A stretch of 63,126 bases of DNA from an uncultured Prevotella sp. (GTDB lineage Bacteria; Bacteroidota; Bacteroidia; Bacteroidales; Bacteroidaceae), in contig ONBG01000015.1 in NCBI GenBank assembly GCA_900316015.1, forward strand, positions 1 to 63,126, given 5' to 3'. Below the pieces are notes generated by a model, which worked only from the letters and a program-made list of their open reading frames with translations, did no database searches and had not been told where the DNA came from. Made by a program: the position numbers and the translations under genes. Position 1 is the stretch's first letter. The number at the start of each line of letters is the position of its first letter. This document shows, one piece after another, positions 1 through 6,855 of this stretch.

Positions 1-131
1 GAAAGGACTGTAAACTTATCCGGAACGTAGCGAATAAACGTGACAACCCATTTAGTTATTAACATCAGAAGTTGTCAACTAAATCCAGTAAACTACACTG
101 TGTATTCGCGGTTTCTACAAGGCAAGAAGCT

Positions 132-241
132 GGAGATGGCCTTTTGGCACGCAGGAGATAATCTTTTGGCGCGTGAAAGATGACCTTTCGTAAGACGGGA
201 GATGACCTTTTGCAAAACGGATGATGACCCCTTACAAGGAG
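132..241. repeat. 22-bp-period intergenic repeat, locus 1 (five units)
   Basis: Five head-to-tail units of exactly 22 bp start at 132, 154, 176, 198 and 220. The first about 15 bases of each follow RRAGATGACCTTTTG and the last 7 vary. The same unit occurs at 16905-17014 and 53529-53572. Reading frames through the array give repetitive peptides that start and stop arbitrarily, so I call no gene here. The rest of 1-331 holds no convincing gene. Confidence 0.85.
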
Positions 242-331
242 AGTATTGTGCCTCACTATCCTGAGTTGTCCCGACACCGGCAACGACCCGGAAGCATTGC
301 CCCATCCTTGCATATGGGATCATACACAAAA

Positions 332-360
332 AGCAGCAATGAACAAGGCCCATTGCTGCT
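332..360 (-). terminator. Intrinsic terminator of rpmH
   Basis: A perfect 10-bp stem (332-341 with 351-360, AGCAGCAATG on the minus strand) with a 9-nt loop is followed on the minus strand by a T run. It lies 44 nt past the rpmH stop codon. Confidence 0.85.
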
Positions 361-403
361 TTATGCATCTTCTTTTATTCCGCGAAAAGAATTCTATTCA
401 GGA

Positions 404-559
404 TTACTTTCCGTGATTCTCATCAGAAACTGTTAACTTCTTGCGACCATGTGCACGGCGAGAAGCCAGCACACGACGACCATTCTTTGTTGCCATTCTC
501 TCGCGGAAACCATGTTTGTTCACGCGACGACGATTGTGGGGCTGAAATGTTCTTTTCAT
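404..559 (-). CDS. rpmH: 50S ribosomal protein L34
   Basis: This 51-residue, very basic protein is the L34 subunit of the large ribosomal subunit. Translation of the minus strand from the ATG at 559 gives a start of [12 protein letters not shown], then [20 protein letters not shown], which is the family signature, followed by the basic HGRKKL. The length is slightly above the usual 44-46 residues because of a short C-terminal tail (TVSDENHGK). It has its own promoter (-7 box at 603-610, -33 TTTG at 631-634) and terminator (332-360) and is divergent from efp. The gene is short enough to be missed by automatic calling. In many bacteria rpmH lies next to rnpA near the origin; that neighbour is not seen here. 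Confidence 0.95.
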   Translation of the reverse strand: MKRTFQPHNRRRVNKHGFRERMATKNGRRVLASRRAHGRKKLTVSDENHGK

Positions 560-602
560 TTTAATTTATCTATTTTATTGTTATTATTCACGCTTTGGGC
601 TG

Positions 603-634
603 CAAAATTAGTCATTTCTTTTGGATTAACCAAA
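603..634 (-). promoter_or_regulatory. rpmH promoter
   Basis: On the minus strand the -7 box TAATTTTG (603-610) is preceded by the -33 box TTTG (631-634), exactly 20 bp apart. This is the Bacteroidota housekeeping arrangement. Confidence 0.75.
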
Positions 635-684
635 AAATATCCTATTTTTAGTCGCGAAACAGGTGCTTTTTTATATTTTCTTTG

Positions 685-692
685 TATCTTTG
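685..692 (+). promoter_or_regulatory. efp promoter -7 box
   Basis: TATCTTTG matches the Bacteroidota TAnnTTTG box and lies 42 nt before the efp start. No TTTG sits at the ideal -33 distance; the T-rich stretch at 667-673 is the closest match. Confidence 0.65.
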
Positions 693-734
693 CAGCCGCA
701 AATAGGACAATAACAATAAATTACACATATATTT

Positions 735-1304
735 ATGATTCAGTCACAAGACATTAAGAAAGGTGTTTGCGTCCGCATGGATGGCAAAGTTTGGGTATGT
801 ATCGACTTTCAGCACAGAAAGCCAGGCAAGGGTAACACGGTAATGAACACGAAATGGAAGAACGTTGCTGACGGTCGTGTATTGGACCGCACCTTCCAGA
901 TTGGCTTCAAGCTCGAGGACGTTCGCGTAGAGCGCCGCCCCTATCAGTATCTGTATGAAGACGCTACAGGTTGCATCTTCATGAACCAGGAGACCTTTGA
1001 GCAGATCCCTATTGCACGTGACATGGTTACCGGTCAGGAGTACATGAAGGAAGGCGACATCGTTGAGGTGGTAACAGACACCAGCGATGGCACGATCCTT
1101 TTGGCTGAAATGCCGGTCAAGACCAACCTGAAGGTAACACACAGCGACCCAGGACTGAAGGGGGATACCGCTACAAACGCCACAAAACCTGCTACACTGG
1201 AGACTGGCGCAGAGGTTCGCGTTCCATTGTTCATTAACGAAGGCGATACCATCACCATCGACACACGCGACGGTAGCTACCTGAGCCGTGCTTCTGAGGC
1301 ATAA
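735..1304 (+). CDS. efp: Elongation factor P
   Basis: EF-P enters stalled ribosomes at the E site and promotes peptide bond formation on polyproline stretches. The protein is 189 residues, the standard length, with the three beta-barrel layout: a KOW-like N-terminal domain (about 1-65), an OB domain (about 70-130) and a C-terminal domain (about 132-189) ending in a typical GDTITIDTRDGSYLSRA segment. The exposed loop residue that is modified in other bacteria corresponds to Lys32 in KPGKG. The start at 735 gives MIQSQDIKKG, as in other Bacteroidota. It is monocistronic, with an upstream -7 box and a strong downstream hairpin. No modification enzyme for the loop lysine is encoded nearby. Confidence 0.97.
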   Translation: MIQSQDIKKGVCVRMDGKVWVCIDFQHRKPGKGNTVMNTKWKNVADGRVLDRTFQIGFKLEDVRVERRPYQYLYEDATGCIFMNQETFEQIPIARDMVTGQEYMKEGDIVEVVTDTSDGTILLAEMPVKTNLKVTHSDPGLKGDTATNATKPATLETGAEVRVPLFINEGDTITIDTRDGSYLSRASEA

Positions 1305-1317
1305 AAAACACTCGGAG

Positions 1318-1380
1318 TGTGAAACGACAAGGACTGGAAGCCAAAGCCGACTTCTCCCTTGCGTTTCACATTCTCTTTTT
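1318..1380 (+). terminator. Intrinsic terminator of efp
   Basis: A 9-bp outer stem (TGTGAAACG 1318-1326 with CGTTTCACA 1362-1370) and an inner CAAGG/CCTTG stem (1328-1332 with 1357-1361) are followed by a T run at 1376-1380. Confidence 0.75.
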
Positions 1381-1421
1381 CATCCGCACCTAATTTTCCA
1401 CATCATATCACGAATCTCTCT

Positions 1422-2471
1422 ATGAAATACTCCTTGATCATTCCTGTTTACAATCGCCCAGATGAGGTGGATGAGTTGCTTGGCAGCTTGGTCACGCAAA
1501 CCTTGCGGGACTTTGAAGTCATCATCGTTGAGGATGGCTCTTCCGTTCCTTGCGAAACGGTATGCAAGAAATACGAGGGAAAACTGGACCTGAAGTATTT
1601 CAAGAAGCAAAACAGTGGACCGGGGCAAAGCAGGAATTACGGAGCTGAACGAGCCCAAGGGACATTCCTGATCATATTGGACTCTGACGTTGTCTTGCCA
1701 ACCGGATATCTGAAGGCTGTTGACGAAGAGCTGACAAGGGAACCGGCAGATGCTTTCGGTGGCCCTGACCGCGCACATGAATCTTTCAGCGACACGCAAA
1801 AGGCCATCTCCTACTCCATGACCTCATTTTTCACGACAGGAGGGATACGCGGCGGGAAGAAGAAACTGGACAAGTTCTATCCCCGGTCATTCAATATGGG
1901 TATCCGAAAGGATGTATATGTCCGGTTGGGCGGCTTCTCCAAGATGCGCTTCGGAGAAGATATCGACTTCTCCATCCGGATCTTCCAGGCAGGCTGCCGC
2001 TGCCGCCTGTTCCCTGAAGCATGGGTGTGGCACAAGCGGCGCACAGATTTCAGGAAGTTCTTCCGGCAAGTCTACAACAGTGGAATTGCGAGAATCAACC
2101 TCTACAAGAAATATCCTGAATCACTGAAGGTGGTCCATCTCCTTCCTATGGTCTTTACCGTAGGAGTCATCGCCCTCATCCTTCTCTTCCTCTTCGGTGC
2201 AGGTGTGACAGTCTTTGCCTCCGCTTCGCAGGCGAAAGACATGGGATGCGCCTGCATGGGGCTGTCGCTCCTTCCCCTGATTCTCTATTCCTTGCTGATC
2301 CTCGTCGACTCGTCCCACAAATACAAAAGCATAAAGATCGGGCTGCTCAGCATCCGAGCCGCTTTTACGCAGCTCATCGGCTACGGCCTGGGGTTCATCT
2401 CCGCCTGGTGGAAGCGCTGCATCCTGGGCAAGGATGAGTTCCATGCGTTCGACAAGACCTTTTACAAATAA
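1422..2471 (+). CDS. Membrane-associated family 2 glycosyltransferase
   Basis: The product is a GT-A fold glycosyltransferase of 349 residues. The N-terminal catalytic domain begins with SLIIPVYNRPDEVDELL and has the nucleotide-binding VEDGSS segment and a DSD metal-binding motif (ILDSDVVLP). Further on are an FGEDIDFS segment, which resembles the catalytic ED motif of GT2 enzymes, and the WHKRR region. Three hydrophobic segments lie in the last 110 residues (about 250-270, 285-305 and 320-340), so the enzyme should sit on the inner membrane. I start it at the ATG at 1422; an earlier in-frame ATG at 1359 lies inside the efp terminator and adds an unrelated N-terminus. The acceptor is unknown. 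It lies 19 nt upstream of radC. Confidence 0.85.
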   Translation: MKYSLIIPVYNRPDEVDELLGSLVTQTLRDFEVIIVEDGSSVPCETVCKKYEGKLDLKYFKKQNSGPGQSRNYGAERAQGTFLIILDSDVVLPTGYLKAVDEELTREPADAFGGPDRAHESFSDTQKAISYSMTSFFTTGGIRGGKKKLDKFYPRSFNMGIRKDVYVRLGGFSKMRFGEDIDFSIRIFQAGCRCRLFPEAWVWHKRRTDFRKFFRQVYNSGIARINLYKKYPESLKVVHLLPMVFTVGVIALILLFLFGAGVTVFASASQAKDMGCACMGLSLLPLILYSLLILVDSSHKYKSIKIGLLSIRAAFTQLIGYGLGFISAWWKRCILGKDEFHAFDKTFYK

Positions 2472-2490
2472 CAACCAAAACCTTTCTGTC

Positions 2491-3177
2491 ATGCAAAAAC
2501 TAAGTATTAACCAATGGGCAGAAGAAGACAGGCCCCGTGAAAAACTCTTAGCCATGGGAGCTGAGAACCTCACCAATGCAGAGCTCTTGGCCATCCTCAT
2601 TGGTTCTGGCTCTTCCGATGAAAGTGCCGTAGAGCTGATGAAACGTGTGCTCATCGACTACCATAATAACCTGAATGCGTTAGGGAAGGCGTCGGTATCC
2701 GAACTTCTATCCTACAAAGGACTCGGTCCCGCCAAGGCCGTGACCATCCTGGCCGCATGCGAGTTGGGAAAACGGCGGTCGAAGGAGAAAGCCATGGAGA
2801 GACAGAGCATGGGCTCTGCCATGGACATCTACAACTACATGCACCCCATCATGCAAGACTTGGACGTGGAAGAAGCGTGGATCCTAATGATGAACCAAAA
2901 CTACGGACTGATCAAAGCCGAGAGAATCAGCCATGGAGGTATTACGGAAACAGCCGTCGATGTCAGGGTGATCATGAAATCAGCCATCATGAATAATGCC
3001 ACCGTCCTGGCTCTCTGCCATAACCATCCGAGCAATAACGCACGCTCCAGTTCTGACGATGACCGACTGACACAACGCATAGAGAAAGCTTGCAATATCA
3101 TGAGAATCTATTTCCTCGACCACGTCATCATCACCGATGGGCGTTATTACAGTTATCGTGAACAGGGTCGCCTTTGA
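2491..3177 (+). CDS. radC: RadC-family JAB/MPN domain protein
   Basis: The protein is 228 residues, the normal RadC length. An N-terminal helix-hairpin-helix-like part (about 1-100, including GPAKAVTILAACELGKR) precedes a JAMM/MPN+ metal-binding domain with the motif HNHPS followed by S and D residues (CHNHPS...SSSDDD), which would bind zinc. RadC was once linked to DNA repair, but its biochemical role is unsettled; MPN+ domains are isopeptidase-like. The start at 2491 gives MQKLSINQWAEEDRPREKLL, the conserved N-terminus; an upstream in-frame ATG would overlap the glycosyltransferase. The gene follows the glycosyltransferase by 19 nt and is probably co-transcribed with it. Confidence 0.93.
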   Translation: MQKLSINQWAEEDRPREKLLAMGAENLTNAELLAILIGSGSSDESAVELMKRVLIDYHNNLNALGKASVSELLSYKGLGPAKAVTILAACELGKRRSKEKAMERQSMGSAMDIYNYMHPIMQDLDVEEAWILMMNQNYGLIKAERISHGGITETAVDVRVIMKSAIMNNATVLALCHNHPSNNARSSSDDDRLTQRIEKACNIMRIYFLDHVIITDGRYYSYREQGRL

Positions 3178-3196
3178 TCAGAAAATCCCCCAAAGA

Positions 3197-3228
3197 TTTG
3201 GAATTTACATCTTTTCCTCGTATCTTTG
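3197..3228 (+). promoter_or_regulatory. Promoter of the MIP18-type gene and lpxH
   Basis: TTTG (3197-3200) and TATCTTTG (3221-3228) are separated by 20 bp, 22 nt upstream of the chosen start codon. Confidence 0.75.
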
Positions 3229-3249
3229 CCCAAAGATATCATACGAATC

Positions 3250-3570
3250 ATGACACAAGAAGAAAAGACAAAGATAGAAGAGAGAATCGTAGACGTACTG
3301 AAAACGGTTTACGATCCTGAGATCCCTGTAGACATCTGGAACCTCGGCATGGTTTACAAGATAGACGTCCAAGACGACGGCACGGTAGACATGGACATGA
3401 CTTTTACTGCACCCTCTTGTCCTGCGGCAGACTTTATCTTAGAAGATGTCAGGACAAAGGTCGAAAGCGTTGAGGGAGTGAAGTCCGCGAATGTCAATTT
3501 GGTATTTGAACCCGCCTGGGACCAGAGTATGATGAGCGAAGAAGCCAAAGTGGAATTGGGTTTTGCATAA
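3250..3570 (+). CDS. MIP18/DUF59-family iron-sulfur assembly protein
   Basis: The product is a small MIP18 (DUF59) protein of 106 residues, related to SufT/PaaD-type factors that help place Fe-S clusters on target proteins. Family features are the TVYDPEIPVDIWNLGMVY segment, the TAPSCPAADFI loop with the conserved cysteine, and the C-terminal FEPAWDQSMMS. The first possible ATG at 3226 lies within the -7 box (3221-3228), so the true start is 3250. The stop codon overlaps the lpxH start (TAATG), so the two genes are translationally coupled. No suf genes are in the window; the role in Fe-S assembly is inferred from the family. Confidence 0.88.
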   Translation: MTQEEKTKIEERIVDVLKTVYDPEIPVDIWNLGMVYKIDVQDDGTVDMDMTFTAPSCPAADFILEDVRTKVESVEGVKSANVNLVFEPAWDQSMMSEEAKVELGFA

Positions 3571-4334
3571 TGAAGAACGTATATTTCCTTTCTGACGCCC
3601 ATCTGGGCTCATTAGCCATCGAGCATGGTCGCACGCAGGAAAGGCGACTGGTCAGGTTCCTCGACAGCATCAAGGAAAAAGCTGCCGCCATCTACTTGTT
3701 AGGAGACATGTTCGATTTCTGGTGTGAATACAAATACGTGGTTCCCAAAGGATATACCCGCTTCTTAGGCAAGCTATCCGAGCTCACGGACCGTGGCGTG
3801 GAGGTTCACTTCTTCACGGGCAACCATGACATATGGGTAGGTGACTATCTGGAAAAGGAATGCGGGGTGATCATCCACAAGCAACCCCTGACCACGGAGA
3901 TCTATGACAAGGTGTTCTATCTCGCCCATGGAGATGGCTTGGGTGACCCGAACAAGGACTTCAAGGTTCTCCGCTATGTTTTCCATAACCCTACCTGCCA
4001 AGCACTCTTGCGTTCTATTCACCCCAGATGGGGCATGTGGCTGGGACTGACCTGGGCGAAGCATAGTCGCATGAAGCATTCGGACGGCAAAGAGCCGCCT
4101 TACATGGGAGAAGAAAAGGAATATTTGGTCAGATGGACAAAGGAATACATGAAGAGTCATCCGAATGTTGACTTCTTTATGTACGGGCACCGGCATATTG
4201 AACTTGACCTGATGTTGTCGCACAAGACGCGGATGATGATCTTAGGCGACTGGATATGGCAGTTTACCTATGCGGTCTTTGATGGAGAGCACATGTTCTT
4301 GGAACAATATATAGAAGGTGAGAGCAAGCCATAG
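3570..4334 (+). CDS. lpxH: UDP-2,3-diacylglucosamine hydrolase
   Basis: LpxH is a peripheral inner-membrane calcineurin-like phosphoesterase. It cleaves UDP-2,3-diacylglucosamine to lipid X and UMP in lipid A synthesis. The 254-residue protein carries the metal-binding motif series: DAH (SDAHLG near residue 9), GDMFDFW, GNHDIW, a HGDGLG histidine and GHRH near residue 207. The sequence between the last two motifs has the basic, aromatic insert (LTWAKHSRMKHS) that in LpxH shapes the lipid-binding cap. The start codon overlaps the stop of the preceding MIP18-type gene by one base. A terminator hairpin spans the stop codon. No other lipid A gene is present in the window. Confidence 0.93.
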   Translation: MKNVYFLSDAHLGSLAIEHGRTQERRLVRFLDSIKEKAAAIYLLGDMFDFWCEYKYVVPKGYTRFLGKLSELTDRGVEVHFFTGNHDIWVGDYLEKECGVIIHKQPLTTEIYDKVFYLAHGDGLGDPNKDFKVLRYVFHNPTCQALLRSIHPRWGMWLGLTWAKHSRMKHSDGKEPPYMGEEKEYLVRWTKEYMKSHPNVDFFMYGHRHIELDLMLSHKTRMMILGDWIWQFTYAVFDGEHMFLEQYIEGESKP

Positions 4335-4346
4335 CCCTCACCTTTT
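4315..4346 (+). terminator. Intrinsic terminator after lpxH
   Basis: The stem AAGGTGAG (4315-4322) pairs with CTCACCTT (4337-4344), followed by TTTTAT. It includes the lpxH stop codon in its loop side and separates lpxH from the convergent gene at 4352. Confidence 0.7.
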
Positions 4347-4351
4347 ATCGT

Positions 4352-5401
4352 TTATTTCATTCGCTCAGTCCTGAAGAAGCCATAGCTGTCCAACAGGTAA
4401 CTTACCTTCCGGGCAGGCATCTCTACCTTTATATTATAGATCGAGGGAGACGCATCCAATGAGAGCCGTGCTCCTTTGGGCAACAAGGCAAGGTCATCAG
4501 CCGAGAGATGGAGATCGGAAACGGTCAAATCATAGCTCCCTTTCTTGGCAAGTTGGTCTGCTTGGGCATAGTACATGGCCCACATCAGCTTATAGATACC
4601 TTGATCGACAGGATATGAGAAATTCGTCTCATGGGGTACATCGGAGAAATAGACATATCCCCATCTTTCCGGCATGTGCATGTTAATGGCACCCGTAGCG
4701 CTCCATACCCAATTTTCTTCCGGGCCTCCCTTCTTGAGCCATTCGACTCGAGAGAAATCAATACGCCAGCACTTGCCGGCCTTCAACGGGTTATCGAAGC
4801 TCATGGAGACAGCCTGCCGGGGGATCGCGACCTCTACGGTCCACCCACGATCCTGATCCTTGCTATCATTCAATGTTCCCTTCAAGTGGACAGCAGATTT
4901 CATGCCTGGGCAATTCCATTGGGTAAAGAACTCCCCTCCCACCCGATACGGGCGATCAAGCATCAGGTCAAAGACCACATTCCTTGCATTCAACTCGATT
5001 TCAAAATAATCTTTCCCATCGCCTTCAGGATCGATAAAAATCTCAAAGTCATTGTCATGATAGATGATGGTGTCCCTTTGAGTCAGGTGCGCTTGGATAT
5101 CCGGCTCTTCAAGTTCCGCCCCAATGTACATGTAATCATCATCCCAAAGGATCTTGGCTGCGGTCTTGTATATAGGTGTGGCAAATCCTTTCCCACTGAT
5201 ATCCTCGAAAGGAGCTGTCCAAGAGGCATTCTCCCAATCCTTTTCATCCAACACACCATCAATTTGGATCGGTCCTGTCAACTTATGAGCGACGTAGGAA
5301 CGCGGTGTCGTGAGAAAGCGCTCGTATCTCTGCACGACAGACTGTGCCCAAACAGACAGGACACAGCACGAGATAATTGCTAATAAAAAATATTTCTTCA
5401 T
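4352..5401 (-). CDS. Secreted CBM9-like carbohydrate-binding protein
   Basis: The 349-residue protein starts with a typical signal peptide (MKKYFLLAIISCCVLSVWAQ). A family 9-like carbohydrate-binding domain fills about residues 38-245, seen in IQIDGVLDEKDWENA, ILWDDDYMYIGAELEEPD, the DNDFEIFIDPEGDGKDYFEIELNA block and the RVEW/MHMPERWGYVYF end of the sandwich. The C-terminal 100 residues have no domain I recognise. It has no lipobox, so it is probably periplasmic. It begins 21 nt after the kdgK-like gene on the same strand, so the two are likely one operon, hinting at a link to sugar or uronate use. No enzymatic motif is visible. Confidence 0.85.
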   Translation of the reverse strand: MKKYFLLAIISCCVLSVWAQSVVQRYERFLTTPRSYVAHKLTGPIQIDGVLDEKDWENASWTAPFEDISGKGFATPIYKTAAKILWDDDYMYIGAELEEPDIQAHLTQRDTIIYHDNDFEIFIDPEGDGKDYFEIELNARNVVFDLMLDRPYRVGGEFFTQWNCPGMKSAVHLKGTLNDSKDQDRGWTVEVAIPRQAVSMSFDNPLKAGKCWRIDFSRVEWLKKGGPEENWVWSATGAINMHMPERWGYVYFSDVPHETNFSYPVDQGIYKLMWAMYYAQADQLAKKGSYDLTVSDLHLSADDLALLPKGARLSLDASPSIYNIKVEMPARKVSYLLDSYGFFRTERMK

Positions 5402-5422
5402 ATACGATCAAGTATGACTGAT

Positions 5423-6469
5423 TTATCGTTCAATGCGACCGCTGCCGCCATTTTCTATGTTGGCGATGATCTCCTCTTCTGTGACGAGATTCTGGTCGCC
5501 AGGGATGGTATTCTTCAGTGCACTGGCAGACAAGGCAAAATCAAGGCAACGCTGGTCATCATCCTGCCATTTCTCACGAGCATGAATGAAGGCAGCCACG
5601 AAAGCATCTCCCACACCCATAGGATCGAGGACAGGACGGATATCGTAGATTCTTGTCTTGAACAGCCGCCCTTCTGAAAAGAGGATACCGCTCAACGTAT
5701 GATGCTCTGTGGTAATCTGATTCCGCAAAGCCATAAGCATACGCTTGCATTGAGGGAATTGTACCTGCAGCTCCTGGAAATAACGGAGGTAAGCCTCATC
5801 ATCTAAGTCATAGTCTGCATCCATCGCCTCGAAGGGGATATGGGGCAATCCGGAAGCTATCTCCCATTCGTTCTGGTCGCCGAAAATAAAACCACTATAC
5901 TCCATGAGCTTGTGCAGGGACTTTTGGGCATCTGCGCCTGGATAGTTCCACAGGTTCTTGCGATAATTGATATCACAGGTAACCTCCACGCCCATCTCGT
6001 CTGCTAACTTCACGGCATCCATCGTGGTGTCAAGCGCATCTTGACTGATGGCGCAAGTGATGCCAGAGCAATGGAAGATCTTGGCCTCCTCGAAAATTGG
6101 CTTCCAGTCTATATCCCCGTGACGAAGCGTGTAAAAAGAAGAATCCTTACGGTCGTAAGCGACAAGGGAATTGCGCATAGCTGCCGCAGACTCGAAATAA
6201 TAGGTACCCAAACGCTCACCGCCCCTCACGATATGCGAAGTATCCAAGCCAAATTCCCGAAGGTGCATCAAAGCAGCTTCACCGATGGCGTTATCCGGAA
6301 CGCGGGTCACATATTCTACCTGATCTCCCAGCGTAGCAAGAGAGACAGCCACATTAGCCTCCGATCCGCCATAATCGCCCCAAAAGACACGCCCTTGCGA
6401 CAGTCGGTTGTGCGAAGGTTTCGATAACCTTAGCATGATCTCTCCAAAAGTAATGATCTTATCTTTCAT
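5423..6469 (-). CDS. kdgK: PfkB-family sugar kinase, probable 2-dehydro-3-deoxygluconokinase
   Basis: This is a 348-residue ribokinase/PfkB-fold kinase. KdgK phosphorylates 2-keto-3-deoxygluconate in hexuronate breakdown. The N-terminal substrate region reads ITFGEIMLRLS and WGDYGGSEANVAVSLATLG, and the C-terminal PfkB signature is LDPMGVGDAFVAAFIHA, with the catalytic aspartate in GVGD (usually GAGD). I start it at the ATG at 6469; a longer frame to 6523 would run through the -7 box at 6493-6500. The substrate is inferred from overall resemblance to Bacteroidota KdgK. The usual partner eda (KDPG aldolase) is not next to it; instead a secreted CBM9-like gene follows. A fructokinase-type activity cannot be excluded. 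Confidence 0.8.
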   Translation of the reverse strand: MKDKIITFGEIMLRLSKPSHNRLSQGRVFWGDYGGSEANVAVSLATLGDQVEYVTRVPDNAIGEAALMHLREFGLDTSHIVRGGERLGTYYFESAAAMRNSLVAYDRKDSSFYTLRHGDIDWKPIFEEAKIFHCSGITCAISQDALDTTMDAVKLADEMGVEVTCDINYRKNLWNYPGADAQKSLHKLMEYSGFIFGDQNEWEIASGLPHIPFEAMDADYDLDDEAYLRYFQELQVQFPQCKRMLMALRNQITTEHHTLSGILFSEGRLFKTRIYDIRPVLDPMGVGDAFVAAFIHAREKWQDDDQRCLDFALSASALKNTIPGDQNLVTEEEIIANIENGGSGRIER

Positions 6470-6492
6470 GATGATACCTTTCCTAACAGATG

Positions 6493-6500
6493 CAAAGATA
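6493..6500 (-). promoter_or_regulatory. kdgK promoter -7 box
   Basis: TATCTTTG on the minus strand lies 23 nt before the kdgK start. A near-match to TTTG (CTTG, 6521-6524) lies 20 bp further upstream. Confidence 0.65.
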
Positions 6501-6561
6501 CTGCTTTCTTTCCAAAGAAGCAAGCATATCTTTTAAGAGTTTGTCTCATATTAGGCATAAA

Positions 6562-6685
6562 GTCAACTACTCGAGAAGCAAGAAGGTCAACATGTGCTTT
6601 CTGTCAACCTCGTGTCAACCTTTGACAACCTCAAAACAGGTTGCAAGCCCGATAAACACTGGGGTTTGACAACCTGTCAACCTTT
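6562..6685. repeat. Cluster of GTCAACC / TGACAACC motifs
   Basis: The region between ackA and kdgK is about 390 bp without a gene. In it GTCAAC occurs at 6562, 6586, 6603, 6614 and 6676. TTTGACAACCT occurs twice (6621-6631 and 6665-6675) and TGTCAACCTTT twice (6613-6623 and 6675-6685), in swapped order. Some copies are spaced 10-11 bp. The function is unknown; it could be a protein-binding array upstream of kdgK. Confidence 0.6.
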
Positions 6686-6787
6686 TCTCAAAAAAAATCA
6701 CTGTACACTATAAAATTGTTTAGGAAAAGAAAACAACATGGAACACCTTTGGTCTGTGTTAAGTAGCAGCCGTGCGATTCAATCATA

Positions 6788-6833
6788 CAAAAAAAGAGGA
6801 TGCATCATAAAACGTAATGATGATACACCCTCT
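6788..6833 (-). terminator. Intrinsic terminator of pta-ackA
   Basis: A 14-bp stem with two G-U pairs (6820-6833 with 6795-6808) is followed on the minus strand by seven Ts, 22 nt past the ackA stop codon. Confidence 0.9.
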
Positions 6834-6855
6834 TCACTATGATATAAATAATCCT

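Noticed and set aside
65-368. Two overlapping minus-strand frames of 82 and 91 codons
   Set aside because: They are translations of the 22-bp repeat array in different frames and lack any domain, promoter or start signal; the period is visible in the peptides.
449-757. A 102-codon plus-strand frame
   Set aside because: It lies antisense to rpmH and across the rpmH and efp promoters; the rpmH product matches a known ribosomal protein.
4631-5383. A 250-codon plus-strand frame opposite the CBM9-like gene
   Set aside because: It is antisense to a gene with signal peptide and recognisable domain, and its own translation resembles nothing.
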